Below, one piece after another: positions 41,098 to 50,629 of a stretch of DNA of 64,000 nt. Position 1 is the first letter of the stretch, and every line of letters starts with the position of its first letter. Source of the stretch: Saccharopolyspora_D taberi (GTDB lineage Bacteria; Actinomycetota; Actinomycetes; Mycobacteriales; Pseudonocardiaceae); NCBI RefSeq assembly GCF_039534165.1, contig NZ_BAAAUX010000011.1:558001-622000 (forward strand), in the 5' to 3' direction. The position numbers were made by a program, and so were the translations under genes. The notes under the pieces were generated by a model. The model was not told the DNA's origin. It saw nothing but the letters and a program-made list of their open reading frames with translations, and did not search any database.

Positions 41098-43755
41098 ATG
41101 TGCGATGAATCTCGGGTATCGGATCAAGAAAGCTTTCGCTGCCGGCAGTTGGAAGACTTGTGCCGGGTCATCAGCGACGGGTCGTGTTCCGCTCTGTCGT
41201 TGGACGTGTTCGACACCGTGCTGTGGCGCCGGGTTCCGCGCCCGTCGGACGCTTTCGGACTGCTGGGCGGCCGACTTCGCCGAGCGGGCAGCTGCCCGCC
41301 GTGGTTGAGCGACGCCGCCTTCCGGCGCATGCGCGTGGACGCGGAACGCGAGGCGCGCAGTCGTCGTGGCTCGCTGGGATGCGAGGTCTCGCTGTTCGAC
41401 ATCTGGCGCCGGATGCCGCTCACTCTTTTCGGCGGGATGGAACTGGAAGAGCTCGTGCGGGCCGAGGTCGGGCTCGAACACGCGCTGACGGTCGTGGACC
41501 TGGACATCGCTTCCATCGCCGACCTGGCGCGCAAGCAGAGCATTCCGGTCGTGCTTGTGTCGGACACCTACTTCACCGAGGATCAGCTGTCCCACCTGCT
41601 GACCCGCCCGGAACTCGAGTCGCTGGAAGGCGTGCGCGTGTTCCGGTCGCAGGCGCACGGCGTGAGCAAGGCGGACGGCCTGTGGCGGGTCGTGCTGAAC
41701 GAGCTGAACCTGCGCCCCAAGCAGTTGGTGCACGTCGGCGATGACCGCAGAGCGGACCACAAGGTCCCGAGCGCGCTCGGGATCCGCACGGTCCACTACC
41801 GGAAGGGCGACAGCGGTTTCGACGAGCTGCTGCGGCGCGAGCAGCGGGACACCGACCTGCTGGGGACGTTCGACCCGCTGCTGGATCCCGAGCACGGTGA
41901 CTTCGGAATGACGAGCCTGCGCGCAAAGACCCTGCGATCCGGTGCTCGGCATGGCTCTACCCCGGAAGGCGCCGGCTGGCGGTACGGGGCCGCAGTCCTC
42001 GGGCCCGTCTTGACGGGGTTCGCTGAGTGGGTCGCGCGGACCGCGCACGACACCGGAACACCCGTGGTGTGGTGTCCGATGCGGGAAGGTGAGCTGCTGT
42101 CGACGCTCGTCAATGAAACCGCCCGCGTTCGGGGACTGGCCGTGGAGGCGAAGCCCCTGTGGTTGTCGCGGCACGTGACGTCGATGGCCATCGTCGACTC
42201 GGCCGACTGCGAAGCTCTCGCCGCGTTGATCAGGCGCGGTTATCGGCTGAGCGTGCGCGAAGTGCTCGACATGCTGCGCCTGCGTCCGGGTGAGGTGCCC
42301 GGTCTGGCGCACATGCTCGACACCGTCCTGGACAACGACCACACCATCGACCGGGTCTGCCACACGTTGACCGAGACACCGCACCTGCGCAACCGGCTGG
42401 CGACGACGGTCGCGGCGAGCCGGGACCGCCTCGTGACCGCGCTGCGCGGCTGCGGCGCGCTCGACCAGCCCGAACTGGTGCTGGTCGACCTCGGCTGGGC
42501 AGGCACGACCCAGCGGCAGCTGGCGCAGGCGCTGCGCCTGGCCGGAGTCGACGTCCAGGTCTCGGGTCTGTACCTGGCGACCCATGAAGGTGCCTCGCAG
42601 GTTCACCTGGCCGGGCTGCGGCTGGAGAGCTACCTCGCCCAGGCCGGCCAGCCCGCCGACGTCGCCCTTCCTGCCGCCCGCAGCCCCGAGGTGCTTGAAC
42701 AGTCGGTCAACGCCACGTGCGGCTCGTTGGTCGACTACACAGCCGACGGGCAGCCGATCCTCGGTCCTTGGGTGGACGACCCCGGGCAAACCGCGCAACG
42801 CCGTGCGGTCCGCGACGGCGTGCTGTCCTTCCAGCGGATGTGGAACCGCTACGCCGAGAACTCGGTACAGAACTGGCCCGAACTCGCGGGATCGGCGAGC
42901 AGGCAGCTCGGCATGATCCTCGCGCACGCGTTGCGCACACCGACCGCGGACGAAGCGGGGCTGTTCGGCGGCTGGCGGCACGAGGACAACTTCGGGTCCT
43001 CGGTCGTCACGCGGCTCCTGCCCGAGGACCTCGTCGCCGCCATCCCCTACCTGTCGCCCGGCGATCTCGAAGAGCTGGACATGCGGGACGCGTTCTGGCC
43101 CCGGCTCATCGCCGCGTCCGACACCCGGCTGAGCGCGGCGGCCCGTGCCCTGGACACCGGCTTGGTCGACGCCGCCATGTTCGAGCCCTCGATCGAGCCG
43201 TGCGAGACCCGGCTTCGCTGGCGGACGGCGGACGGGCAGTGGTGCGACGGCCCGCGGTGCCCGGTGCGGATCAACCACAATGGACTTTCCCACGCGCGGC
43301 TGCTGCTCAACGAACACGACGTCGCGGAGGTGGCGCTGGCGATACCGGGCAGGCCGGCGATCGTGCGGGTGGACTGGATCGAGGCCAAGGTCCTCCCAGC
43401 GGGTCGCAACGCGCCGGAAGTGCTGCGCTGGGACACCGCCGAGGACATCGCCTCCCTGGTCATGGCCGAGTGCATCTACCTCGGGGGCAACGTCGTCGAG
43501 TTCGAGTCGCGGCATTCGGCGGTGTGGCTGCCGCTGGCCGCGCGCGGCGGAGGGCCGGTCAGCTCCGCGCAGATCAGCATCGGTTTCGCCATGCTCCCGC
43601 GGTCGATGTCGCGGCTGGAACCCCGCATCCCGCCCGTGGCGCGGATCGGCAGGCTCACCCAACGGGCGCGCGCGGAGTACCGTGCCCGCGGTCTCGCCGG
43701 TCTGGTCGCCGGGGCTGGGCGGATCATCTCCCGGCGGCTGGCAGGTGTCCGATGA
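41098..43755 (+). CDS. Large HAD-superfamily protein (COG5610-type), surface-glycan cluster
   Basis: An 885-residue cytosolic protein, ATG at 41098. Residues ~30-260 form a HAD hydrolase: motif I SLDVFDTVLWRR, motif II VVLVSDTYFTED, motif III Lys region VSKADGLW and motif IV HVGDDRRADHK. The middle ~300 residues contain ELVLVDLGWAGTTQRQLAQAL, a block typical of these long HAD proteins. The C-terminal ~250 residues are unassigned. Such proteins recur in polysaccharide gene clusters. The next gene starts within its stop codon (ATGA), giving tight coupling with a methyltransferase. A long open frame on the opposite strand is an artefact of codon bias. Confidence 0.8.
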   Translation: MCDESRVSDQESFRCRQLEDLCRVISDGSCSALSLDVFDTVLWRRVPRPSDAFGLLGGRLRRAGSCPPWLSDAAFRRMRVDAEREARSRRGSLGCEVSLFDIWRRMPLTLFGGMELEELVRAEVGLEHALTVVDLDIASIADLARKQSIPVVLVSDTYFTEDQLSHLLTRPELESLEGVRVFRSQAHGVSKADGLWRVVLNELNLRPKQLVHVGDDRRADHKVPSALGIRTVHYRKGDSGFDELLRREQRDTDLLGTFDPLLDPEHGDFGMTSLRAKTLRSGARHGSTPEGAGWRYGAAVLGPVLTGFAEWVARTAHDTGTPVVWCPMREGELLSTLVNETARVRGLAVEAKPLWLSRHVTSMAIVDSADCEALAALIRRGYRLSVREVLDMLRLRPGEVPGLAHMLDTVLDNDHTIDRVCHTLTETPHLRNRLATTVAASRDRLVTALRGCGALDQPELVLVDLGWAGTTQRQLAQALRLAGVDVQVSGLYLATHEGASQVHLAGLRLESYLAQAGQPADVALPAARSPEVLEQSVNATCGSLVDYTADGQPILGPWVDDPGQTAQRRAVRDGVLSFQRMWNRYAENSVQNWPELAGSASRQLGMILAHALRTPTADEAGLFGGWRHEDNFGSSVVTRLLPEDLVAAIPYLSPGDLEELDMRDAFWPRLIAASDTRLSAAARALDTGLVDAAMFEPSIEPCETRLRWRTADGQWCDGPRCPVRINHNGLSHARLLLNEHDVAEVALAIPGRPAIVRVDWIEAKVLPAGRNAPEVLRWDTAEDIASLVMAECIYLGGNVVEFESRHSAVWLPLAARGGGPVSSAQISIGFAMLPRSMSRLEPRIPPVARIGRLTQRARAEYRARGLAGLVAGAGRIISRRLAGVR

Positions 43756-44849
43756 GCTTCTCATTCGACTGCCCGCATCGCATCGGCAGCAGGCACGACC
43801 CGCACGCGCAGACCCGGGAGGCGCGTCAGCAGGAACTGCTGCTGCATTCCATGTCGGTCTACCGCGAGCTGTTCGAGCTTGTCTTCGAGCACCGCAGGAT
43901 CACCACGACCGTCGAGATCGGCGTCGAGTCGGGCCGCGGCAGTGCGATGTATGCCGAGCTCGGCGCGTCCGACGTGTACTGCGTCGAACCAGAGCCTTCC
44001 GACGAGCTGCGGTCGTACATGGGCGAGCAAGACGCCCTCCACCTGGTGGAACGCCCTTCTCCCGAAGCGCTGGACACCATTCCGATCGCCGACTTGTACA
44101 TAGTGGACGGTGACCACAACTACGCCGTGGTGCGCAGGGAACTTGACTGGATCCTCAACAACGCTCCGGACGCCGTGATCGTGCTGCACGACGTGCTGTG
44201 GCCATGCGCGCGGCGAGACCTCTACTACGAGCCGTCGTCCGTGCGGCCGGCGGAAAGACATCCAGCCAGTGCGGACGGGCCCACCGTCTGGCACGACGAA
44301 CTGACCCCCGCCGGCTTGGTGGGGCTGGGCGCGTTCCGCACCGCGAAGCACGCGGGCGGTGAACGCAATGGCGTCATCACCGCGGTCGAGGACGCATTGG
44401 AGCAGGCACCGGACGACCGGTGGCACTGCGTACTCGTACCCGCGGTCTTCGGGCTCGGTCTCCTCGTCCGGCGCACGGACACCAGCGCCGAAAACCTGGT
44501 GGAGGCTCTGCGCCCCTACGGCCGGTCACGTCTGCTCGCGGCTATGGAGAACAACCGGATAGCCCTTTACACCAGGGTCCTCCAGCTTCAGTACGAGGCG
44601 GCCGGGCGCGCGGTGGACGCCGACCGACTGGCGGAAGAGATCGCCCGCGCATCGAACGAGAAGCAGAACCTCGCCACCGCCCTGGACGAGGCCGTCGCCG
44701 AGTCGGAGGCGCTCCGGCGGCAGAACCGCCTGTTGAGACAACAGCTCGACGACCTGGCCAACCGGACGGTCGCCAACCGCATCCGGGCCCGGTTCCGAGG
44801 GACGTCGCCTGGCCGGTTCGCGATATCGGCCGAAGATTCTCCTTCCTAG
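43752..44849 (+). CDS. Class I SAM-dependent methyltransferase with C-terminal coiled coil
   Basis: A 365-residue enzyme whose ATG overlaps the HAD stop codon. Residues ~50-150 show the methyltransferase_24 pattern: TVEIGVESGRGSAMYAELGA (motif I), VYCVEPEPSDELR (motif II acid) and LYIVDGDHNYAVVRRELDWI. Residues ~285-345 form a coiled coil (DRLAEEIARASNEKQNLATA, SEALRRQNRLLRQQLDDLA). That coil may tether it to the HAD protein or to a glycan-assembly complex. Acceptor unknown; glycan O-methylation is a guess from the neighbourhood. Confidence 0.85.
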   Translation: MSFSFDCPHRIGSRHDPHAQTREARQQELLLHSMSVYRELFELVFEHRRITTTVEIGVESGRGSAMYAELGASDVYCVEPEPSDELRSYMGEQDALHLVERPSPEALDTIPIADLYIVDGDHNYAVVRRELDWILNNAPDAVIVLHDVLWPCARRDLYYEPSSVRPAERHPASADGPTVWHDELTPAGLVGLGAFRTAKHAGGERNGVITAVEDALEQAPDDRWHCVLVPAVFGLGLLVRRTDTSAENLVEALRPYGRSRLLAAMENNRIALYTRVLQLQYEAAGRAVDADRLAEEIARASNEKQNLATALDEAVAESEALRRQNRLLRQQLDDLANRTVANRIRARFRGTSPGRFAISAEDSPS

Positions 44850-44862
44850 CAAAGGATTGGCG

Positions 44863-46320
44863 ATGGTGATCGGACAGGAGGAGCTGTCGTCACGCGCCAG
44901 TGGCACGACGCGTCACCCCGGCCGGACGCGGAATCGCCTACAACGGCTTCGTACGGTCGTCCTCGGCACTTGCTGGGTCTTGGTGGCCACCTACCTGCAG
45001 CTGGTCCGCGGTACCGGTCGCGCAACGGACGTCATCTGGGCCGAGGACGGCGGAGTCTTCTTCAACCAGGCGATGCGCCACTCGCTGTGGCACAACATCG
45101 TGGTACCGCATGCTGGCTACCTCCAGGTGATCGCCCGCGTGGTGGTGCAACCGGCGGCGCATCTGCCGCTGTCCTGGGTGGCCGTGTGGCTGGCCGGGAT
45201 TGCCGCGCTCACCGTTGCGTTCGTCTCCTTGGTGGTTTGGTTCGCCAGCGCTCGGGTCGTCCGGTCGTGGTGGGCTCGCGCGCTGCTCACCGCCTTGGTG
45301 CCCCTGCTGCCACAAGCGGGTTTCGAGGTCAACGCCACCGTGAGCAACCTGCACTGGTACCTCGCCTACGCGGCGTTCTGGGTGCTGCTGGCCGCGCCGA
45401 GATCCTGGAAAGGACAGCTCGGTGCCTTGTTCGTGGTGGTGCTGGCCGCGCTGTCAGACCCGTTGACGGGCATGGTGCTTCCAGCCGCGGTCGTGGGAGT
45501 GGTCGCCTCCACCCGGAGGCGTCTCGCCGTGATCGCGCCGGTCGGCATGGTCGTCGCACTGGCCGTGCAGGCGTGGGTGCACCTGACACGGACGGTTCCG
45601 CATCGTCCGAGCCCGACCGTTTTCTCCGAGCTTCCGCAGATCTACGCCATCAGAGTGCTGCTGGCTTCGGCGACCGGCGATCACCTGCTGGGATCGGTCC
45701 ACGAGAGACTCGGTGCACCGCTGGTCGTGGTGGCCGGTGCTCTGGTCGGTGCGGCGTTGATCGCACTGGTGCTCAACACCGACCGCAAGACACGGCATCT
45801 CGCCTGCCTGTCGCTCGCCATTTCCGTTGCGTACCTCTTCGTGCCGATCGGCCTCCGCGGCACGTCCGGATTTCTCGACGGCGACGAACTCGGTCTCGCG
45901 GGTTCGCGATACACGATCGTTCCGGTGCTCATGCTCTGGTCGGCGGCGGTCGTGCTCTTGGACCGACTTCCCAGCCGCCCGACCGTACTTCCCGAGGGCG
46001 TACCCGGGCTGGTCGGGACGACGACGGTCGCCTTCTTCGCGGTCCAACTGCTCACCGACTGGGCCGGCCCCACGGTGCGTGCCGACGGTCCTTCCTGGCG
46101 AGCCGACGTACGTGACGCCCAAATCAACTGCCAGGGACCGCCAGGCTCGCACGGCTTCCAAGAAACCGCCATCGTCGCCGAGGCTCGCGGCAAGACCTCA
46201 GCCCCCATCGTTCCTGGTCCGGACGATGTCACGATCTTGATTTCGCCCGTTCCACCAGCCGGTACCGCGCCACTGTTCGCCGTCGTGGTTCCGTGCTCAG
46301 AACTCCGCGAGCCGCCGTGA
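44863..46320 (+). CDS. Polytopic membrane protein, glycan-cluster type
   Basis: A 485-residue membrane protein with about 10 helices; AAAGGA stands six bases before the ATG at 44863. After the first helix comes VIWAEDGGVFFNQAMRHSLW, then VVPHAGYLQVIARVVVQPAA. Acidic WAEDG-type loops followed by (P)xAGYLH/Q are typical of actinomycete integral membrane proteins in cell-surface polysaccharide loci, some with a GT-C-like fold. The last ~80 residues are extracytoplasmic. It closes the HAD/methyltransferase unit with a 13-bp gap. Exact activity unknown. Confidence 0.75.
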   Translation: MVIGQEELSSRASGTTRHPGRTRNRLQRLRTVVLGTCWVLVATYLQLVRGTGRATDVIWAEDGGVFFNQAMRHSLWHNIVVPHAGYLQVIARVVVQPAAHLPLSWVAVWLAGIAALTVAFVSLVVWFASARVVRSWWARALLTALVPLLPQAGFEVNATVSNLHWYLAYAAFWVLLAAPRSWKGQLGALFVVVLAALSDPLTGMVLPAAVVGVVASTRRRLAVIAPVGMVVALAVQAWVHLTRTVPHRPSPTVFSELPQIYAIRVLLASATGDHLLGSVHERLGAPLVVVAGALVGAALIALVLNTDRKTRHLACLSLAISVAYLFVPIGLRGTSGFLDGDELGLAGSRYTIVPVLMLWSAAVVLLDRLPSRPTVLPEGVPGLVGTTTVAFFAVQLLTDWAGPTVRADGPSWRADVRDAQINCQGPPGSHGFQETAIVAEARGKTSAPIVPGPDDVTILISPVPPAGTAPLFAVVVPCSELREPP

Positions 46321-47050
46321 TCGCGAGGTCACACCCAACACACCCGCCGCGTGGTGATCGCGATGAGCCCTGCCGACCGCGCAGCCATCCGGGTGGATCC
46401 CCGGCTCCCGCTGCCCCAGCGGACCATGGGCGAGCGCATGTCGATGACGCATGTTCAGGTCTACCCCGAGCCCCAACCTGCACCGGCGACGTGCGGCCAG
46501 GTCCAGCGCATGGCCTCAGTCAACGCTGGACAGTGCAGACTCCACGCCGTCACCGGCTGAGGCGGGACCTGACTGTGTCGATGATGGGGATGGTCAGCAG
46601 CGGCGATGCCAAAACGAGCACGCCCAGGGGGCCGGGCTTGACGTTCTGCACCAGCCAGATGAACAGGCATCCGACACGCTCCTCGCCGCAACGCTGTGGT
46701 CGAGCTGGTGATGAACGCGCCACCGGCGGAGCCCCCCTTCAGATGCCCGGACTCTGCAGACCAACCGGCTGAACCCGGCGAGGACCCGCTGCTGCTCCGA
46801 GCATGCCAACTCGATACCCCGCACTGGCACCAGCACCAACGACCAATCTCAAACGACCACAGCCGACAGCCGTCCCATAGCGGCCCAAGGCGACTGAGCA
46901 TCGCTCGTGGCTACCGCTGGCCAATCGTCGTTCGGAGAAGCACGCCAGCAGCGACTTCCGGACGACGACAAGAGCGCCGGCAGCCTTCAAGGTGCGCCCA
47001 CCGGATGTCAGCAGTCCAATCGGATCCGGATGGCGGCCTTGACCCGGACG
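46321..47050. other. 730-bp region without intact gene; one membrane-protein-like remnant
   Basis: No complete gene recognised. On the minus strand (about 46560-46700) one frame reads GCLFIWLVQNVKPGPLGVLV followed by LASPLLTIPIIDTVRSRLSR-stop. It looks like the end of a lost membrane protein. Everything else consists of short frames without ribosome-binding sites. The 3' edge carries the LacI-type operators of the next operon. Confidence 0.35.
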
Positions 47051-47064
47051 CTAGAACGTTCTAG
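47051..47064. promoter_or_regulatory. LacI-type operator O1 of the dehydrogenase operon
   Basis: CTAGAACGTTCTAG, a perfect 14-bp palindrome with the central CG expected of LacI/GalR operators, 45 bp before the operon's first start codon. Confidence 0.8.
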
Positions 47065-47077
47065 CGTTCCGCCGAAA

Positions 47078-47091
47078 CTAGAACGTTCTAT
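47078..47091. promoter_or_regulatory. LacI-type operator O2 of the dehydrogenase operon
   Basis: CTAGAACGTTCTAT, matching O1 in 13 of 14 positions (TAGAACGTTCTA core perfect), centred 27 bp downstream of O1 and ending 18 bp before the start codon. Two spaced copies suit cooperative binding. Confidence 0.8.
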
Positions 47092-47108
47092 CCATGGGGA
47101 GAACCGAG

Positions 47109-48203
47109 ATGGACGACAACGACGTCAGGCCCGAGCGGTTCGGGCTGCGCTCTCCGGGCGTTGACGCGCTGCGTCTTGCCGTTGTGGGTGCCGGACGTAT
47201 CGGCGCCAACCACGCCGAGATCGTCGCGCGCCGGATCCCCGGGGTTCGGCTGGTGGCCGTGGCAGATCCGGTCGAGAGCGCGGCTCAGCGGCTTGCCTCC
47301 GAGCTGGGTGCCGAACCAGCCAGCCTCGAGGACGTCTTGGCCCGCGACGATGTTGACGGTGTGCTGATCAGCGCTCCTGCTCGTGCGCACGCTGATCTGG
47401 TTGTGGCCGCGGCTGCTGCGGGCAAGCACGTGTTCTGCGAGAAGCCGATGGCCGTGACGCTGGCTGACGCCGAGAGGGCGGTGGGTGCTGCCGAGGAGGC
47501 CGGTGTGGTGTTGCAGGTGGGCTTCAACCGCCGCTTCGCGCCCGGGTTCGTCGCTTCCCGCGCCAGGATCGACGACGGTCAGGTCGGCAATCCGCAGATC
47601 CTGCGCTCGCTGACGCGCGACCCGGGACCCTTCGCAGGCGATCCGGCGCGGGTTCCGCAGTGGACGATCTTCCTGGAGACTCTGATCCACGACTTCGACA
47701 TCCTGTGCTGGCTCAATCCCGGCGCCACGCCGCAGCGCGTGCACGCGTTCGCCGACGCACTGGTCTCGCCGGAGGCCAGGAGCCGCGGCCACCTCGACAC
47801 CGCGGTTGTGAGTATCCAGTTCGACAACGGCGCGATCGCCACTGCCGACGCGAACTTCTCGGCCCTGTACGGCTACGACGTCCGGGCGGAGGTGTTCGGT
47901 TCGAAGGGCATGGTCACCACTGGCAACGCCCGGGCCACCGACATGACCTTCTACGACGCCGACGGCATCCACACCGACACTTCCCGGCGCGACACCGACC
48001 TGCTGCGCTCCGCCTACGTCGCCGAGCTGACCGCGTTCGCCGACTCCATCCTCCACGGTTCCCCGGTCCGCGCGACCGGCGCCGAGGCGCGCACCGCCCT
48101 GTCGATCGCCCTGGCCGCCATCCGCAGCGTCGAGACCGGCGCGACGGTCGCCATCGCGGACGTCGACACCGCCGTGCACGGCTTGAGCACGGGAGCGGCT
48201 TGA
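47109..48203 (+). CDS. Gfo/Idh/MocA family dehydrogenase (inositol 2-dehydrogenase-like)
   Basis: A 364-residue NAD(P)-dependent oxidoreductase. I prefer the ATG at 47109 because GGGGAG lies eight bases upstream; an ATG at 47094 nearly touches the operator. The Rossmann start is LRLAVVGAGRIGANHAEI, then CEKPMAVTLADAE with the catalytic Lys112 (EKP), and the FLETLIHDFDIL block with His194. In most inositol dehydrogenases an Asp stands four residues before that His; here it is Glu190, a possible sign of altered substrate. First gene of a LacI-controlled operon with a TIM-barrel isomerase and an MFS sugar porter. Confidence 0.9.
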   Translation: MDDNDVRPERFGLRSPGVDALRLAVVGAGRIGANHAEIVARRIPGVRLVAVADPVESAAQRLASELGAEPASLEDVLARDDVDGVLISAPARAHADLVVAAAAAGKHVFCEKPMAVTLADAERAVGAAEEAGVVLQVGFNRRFAPGFVASRARIDDGQVGNPQILRSLTRDPGPFAGDPARVPQWTIFLETLIHDFDILCWLNPGATPQRVHAFADALVSPEARSRGHLDTAVVSIQFDNGAIATADANFSALYGYDVRAEVFGSKGMVTTGNARATDMTFYDADGIHTDTSRRDTDLLRSAYVAELTAFADSILHGSPVRATGAEARTALSIALAAIRSVETGATVAIADVDTAVHGLSTGAA

Positions 48204-48979
48204 TGACCTACACGCTTGCCGCCTGCGCGGAAATGCTCTTCTGCGACCTGCCCTTCGTCGAGCGGGTGCGCAGGATCGCGGACCGGGGCCTGCAGGTCGA
48301 GATCTGGGACTGGTCCGGCAAGGACGTCGATGCGCTCGCCGCCTCCGGCGCGTCCTTCTCGTCCATGACCGGCTACCTCACCGGAAACCTCACCGAGCCC
48401 GACGGCATCGCCGAACTGATCGACAGCGCCGCCCGCTCACTGGAGGTCGCGGAGAAACTGGACTGCCCGCGCCTGAACCTGCACGGCACGGGGCTCGACG
48501 GGCGCGGCCTGCCAGTGCGGCCGGTCGAGGTCGTCACCCCGGCGATGTGGCTCACCGCCGCCGATACCTTGCGGAAGGTCGCCGAGCTGGGCGAGACGGC
48601 CGGTCGCGTCTTCACCCTGGAGAACCTCAACCTGGCCGTCGACCACCCCGGCACCCCGTTCGCCGCGGCCAAGGACACCCTCGCCCTGGTCCGCGCGGTC
48701 GACAGCCCGCATCTGCGGATGAACTTGGACCTCTACCACGCCCAGATCGGCGAGGGGAACCTCATCGCGCTGATCCGCGAGGCCCTGCCCTTCGTCGGCG
48801 AAATCCAGATCGCCGACGCGCCGGGCCGTTGCGAACCCGGCACCGGCGAGATCAACTATCCGGCCATCGCCGCGGCCCTGCGCGAACTCGACTACACCGG
48901 CGTCGCCGCCCTGGAAGGGTGGGCCGCACACGACGCGGACCGGGCGCTCGACGCCTTCACCGCCGCGTTCCCGGTGTGA
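48203..48979 (+). CDS. Hydroxypyruvate isomerase-family TIM-barrel enzyme
   Basis: A 258-residue sugar-isomerase-like (AP endonuclease 2) barrel. Its ATG shares a base with the preceding stop (TGATG). The start TYTLAACAEMLFCDLPFVERVRRIADRGLQVEIW is typical of the Hyi family. FTLENLN and MNLDLYHAQIGEGN contribute metal ligands, followed by EIQIADAPGRCEPGTGEINY, the conserved late block. Family members isomerise hydroxypyruvate or keto-sugar/inosose compounds. With the dehydrogenase and an inositol/sugar porter, a role in cyclitol or sugar catabolism is likely. Confidence 0.88.
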   Translation: MTYTLAACAEMLFCDLPFVERVRRIADRGLQVEIWDWSGKDVDALAASGASFSSMTGYLTGNLTEPDGIAELIDSAARSLEVAEKLDCPRLNLHGTGLDGRGLPVRPVEVVTPAMWLTAADTLRKVAELGETAGRVFTLENLNLAVDHPGTPFAAAKDTLALVRAVDSPHLRMNLDLYHAQIGEGNLIALIREALPFVGEIQIADAPGRCEPGTGEINYPAIAAALRELDYTGVAALEGWAAHDADRALDAFTAAFPV

Positions 48980-49142
48980 AGGACCCGGCCACCGAGATCA
49001 CCAGCGGTCAACTGGCCCGTGCATGCCGCAAGACGCGTTCCCGGCTGCACTTCCAGAAGTCCGCCTACCATCGGCCGGCCTTGGACATCCCTCGCCGGCC
49101 ACGACCGAATCCCACTCCGAGGGCTCAACGAGGAGCACGGTC

Positions 49143-50561
49143 ATGACCAGACACAGCACTTCGTCCGCACCGCACACCCTGTCTCCGGATGCGCATGGCC
49201 CCCACTCACGCCGTCTGGGCCTGGTTGCCGTCATTGTGACTTTCGGGGGTCTGTTGTTCGGCTATGACACCGGCGTCGTCAACGGTGCTCTCGATCCGCT
49301 CACCGCCGACCTCGGCCTGACCCCGCTGTCCGAGGGAATCGTGGTCAGCAATCTCGTGTTCGGCGCCGCGTTCGGTGCCGTGATCGGCGGGGTCCTGTCC
49401 GACCGGTACGGCCGCCGCCACAACATCCTCCTGTTGTCCTTGGTGTTCATGTTCGGCACCCTGGGCTGCGTACTGTCACCGAACTGGCAGATTCTCGCCC
49501 TGTTCCGGTTCATTCTCGGCCTCGCCGTGGGCGGGGCGTCGGCGACGGTGCCGGTCTACCTGGCCGAAATCGCACCGGTCGAACGCCGCGGCGGCATCGT
49601 CACCCGCAACGAGGTGATGATCGTGTCCGGCCAGTTCGCTGCGTTCGTCGTCAACGCGATCATCTTCAGCCTCTGGGGCGAGATCGACGGGATCTGGCGG
49701 GTCATGCTGCTGGTCGCCGTCCTGCCGGCGATCGTGCTGTTCCTCGGCATGCTGCGCATGCCGGAAAGCCCGCGCTGGCTGGTCGCCCAGGGCCGTGACG
49801 AGGAGGCGCTCGCGGTCCTGTCCCAGGTCCGTACCACCGAGCGCGCCCGCGCCGAAATGGCCGAGGTCCACCGCCTCGCCGAGGAAGAACGGGCCGCCAA
49901 GACCGCCGGCGCGGTGGACCTCGGAGTGCGATGGGTCCGCCTGCTCATCCTCATCGGCGCAGGCCTGGGAATCTGCCAGCAGTTCACCGGTATCAACTCG
50001 GTGATGTACTACGGCACGCAACTGCTCGGCGATGCCGGGTTCTCCAGCAACTCTGCCATCATCGCCAACACCCTCAACGGCGCCTTCAGCGTCATCGGCA
50101 TCGCCGTGGGCATCGCAGTCATCAACAAGATCAAGCGCCGCACCATGCTACTCGGCGGGTTCACCCTGACCACGACCTTCCACCTGCTCGTCGGCCTGTC
50201 CGCGATGCTGATGCCCGACGGCAGCGCCAAGGCGTGGTTCATCCTCGTGTTCGTCGTGCTCTTCGTCTTCTCGATGCAGGCCACCATCGGCCCGCTGGTC
50301 TGGCTCATCCTCTCCGAGATGTTCCCGCTGAAGATCCGCAGCCTGGCCATCGGTATCAGCATCTTCGTGCTCTGGATCGCCAACGGCCTGGTCGCCCTGG
50401 GCTTCCCACCCGTCGTCAAGGCCCTGGGGATCGCGAACACCTTCTTCGCCTTCGCCGCCTTCGGCCTGCTGGCCCTCGCGTTCATCGCCACCCGCGTCCC
50501 AGAAACCAAGGACCGATCGCTGGAAGAACTCGAAGACGACTTCCGCGCCCGCTACGCCTGA
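49143..50561 (+). CDS. MFS sugar porter (inositol/hexose:H+ symporter type)
   Basis: A 472-residue, 12-helix transporter; GAGGAG stands seven bases before the ATG at 49143. Sugar-porter signatures: GGLLFGYDTGVVNGAL in TM1, LSDRYGRRHN between TM2 and TM3, VPVYLAEIAPVERRG after TM4, PESPRWLVAQGRDEEAL before the central loop, QQFTGINSVMYYGTQLL in TM7 and VPETKDRSLEELE at the end. Nearest in style to IolT/XylE-type H+ symporters. Third gene of the LacI-controlled unit (163-bp gap from the isomerase gene). Confidence 0.93.
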   Translation: MTRHSTSSAPHTLSPDAHGPHSRRLGLVAVIVTFGGLLFGYDTGVVNGALDPLTADLGLTPLSEGIVVSNLVFGAAFGAVIGGVLSDRYGRRHNILLLSLVFMFGTLGCVLSPNWQILALFRFILGLAVGGASATVPVYLAEIAPVERRGGIVTRNEVMIVSGQFAAFVVNAIIFSLWGEIDGIWRVMLLVAVLPAIVLFLGMLRMPESPRWLVAQGRDEEALAVLSQVRTTERARAEMAEVHRLAEEERAAKTAGAVDLGVRWVRLLILIGAGLGICQQFTGINSVMYYGTQLLGDAGFSSNSAIIANTLNGAFSVIGIAVGIAVINKIKRRTMLLGGFTLTTTFHLLVGLSAMLMPDGSAKAWFILVFVVLFVFSMQATIGPLVWLILSEMFPLKIRSLAIGISIFVLWIANGLVALGFPPVVKALGIANTFFAFAAFGLLALAFIATRVPETKDRSLEELEDDFRARYA

Positions 50562-50567
50562 CCGACA

Positions 50568-50600
50568 GCAGCAGGACGGTCCGGCCGGCCGTCCTGCTGC
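50568..50600. terminator. Bidirectional hairpin between the MFS and LacI genes
   Basis: A perfect 12-bp stem GCAGCAGGACGG/CCGTCCTGCTGC with a 9-nt loop sits in the 68-bp convergent gap, right after the MFS stop and before the LacI stop. Confidence 0.8.
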
Positions 50601-50629
50601 CCGTTGGGTCCGGCCCGGTCCCTGCCCGG

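Noticed and set aside
41056..43764. A 902-residue open frame on the minus strand, slightly longer than the HAD gene.
   Set aside because: Length alone is misleading in this GC-rich DNA. The plus strand has HAD motifs I-IV and couples to the methyltransferase by ATGA; the minus translation is Arg/Gln/His-rich without motifs.
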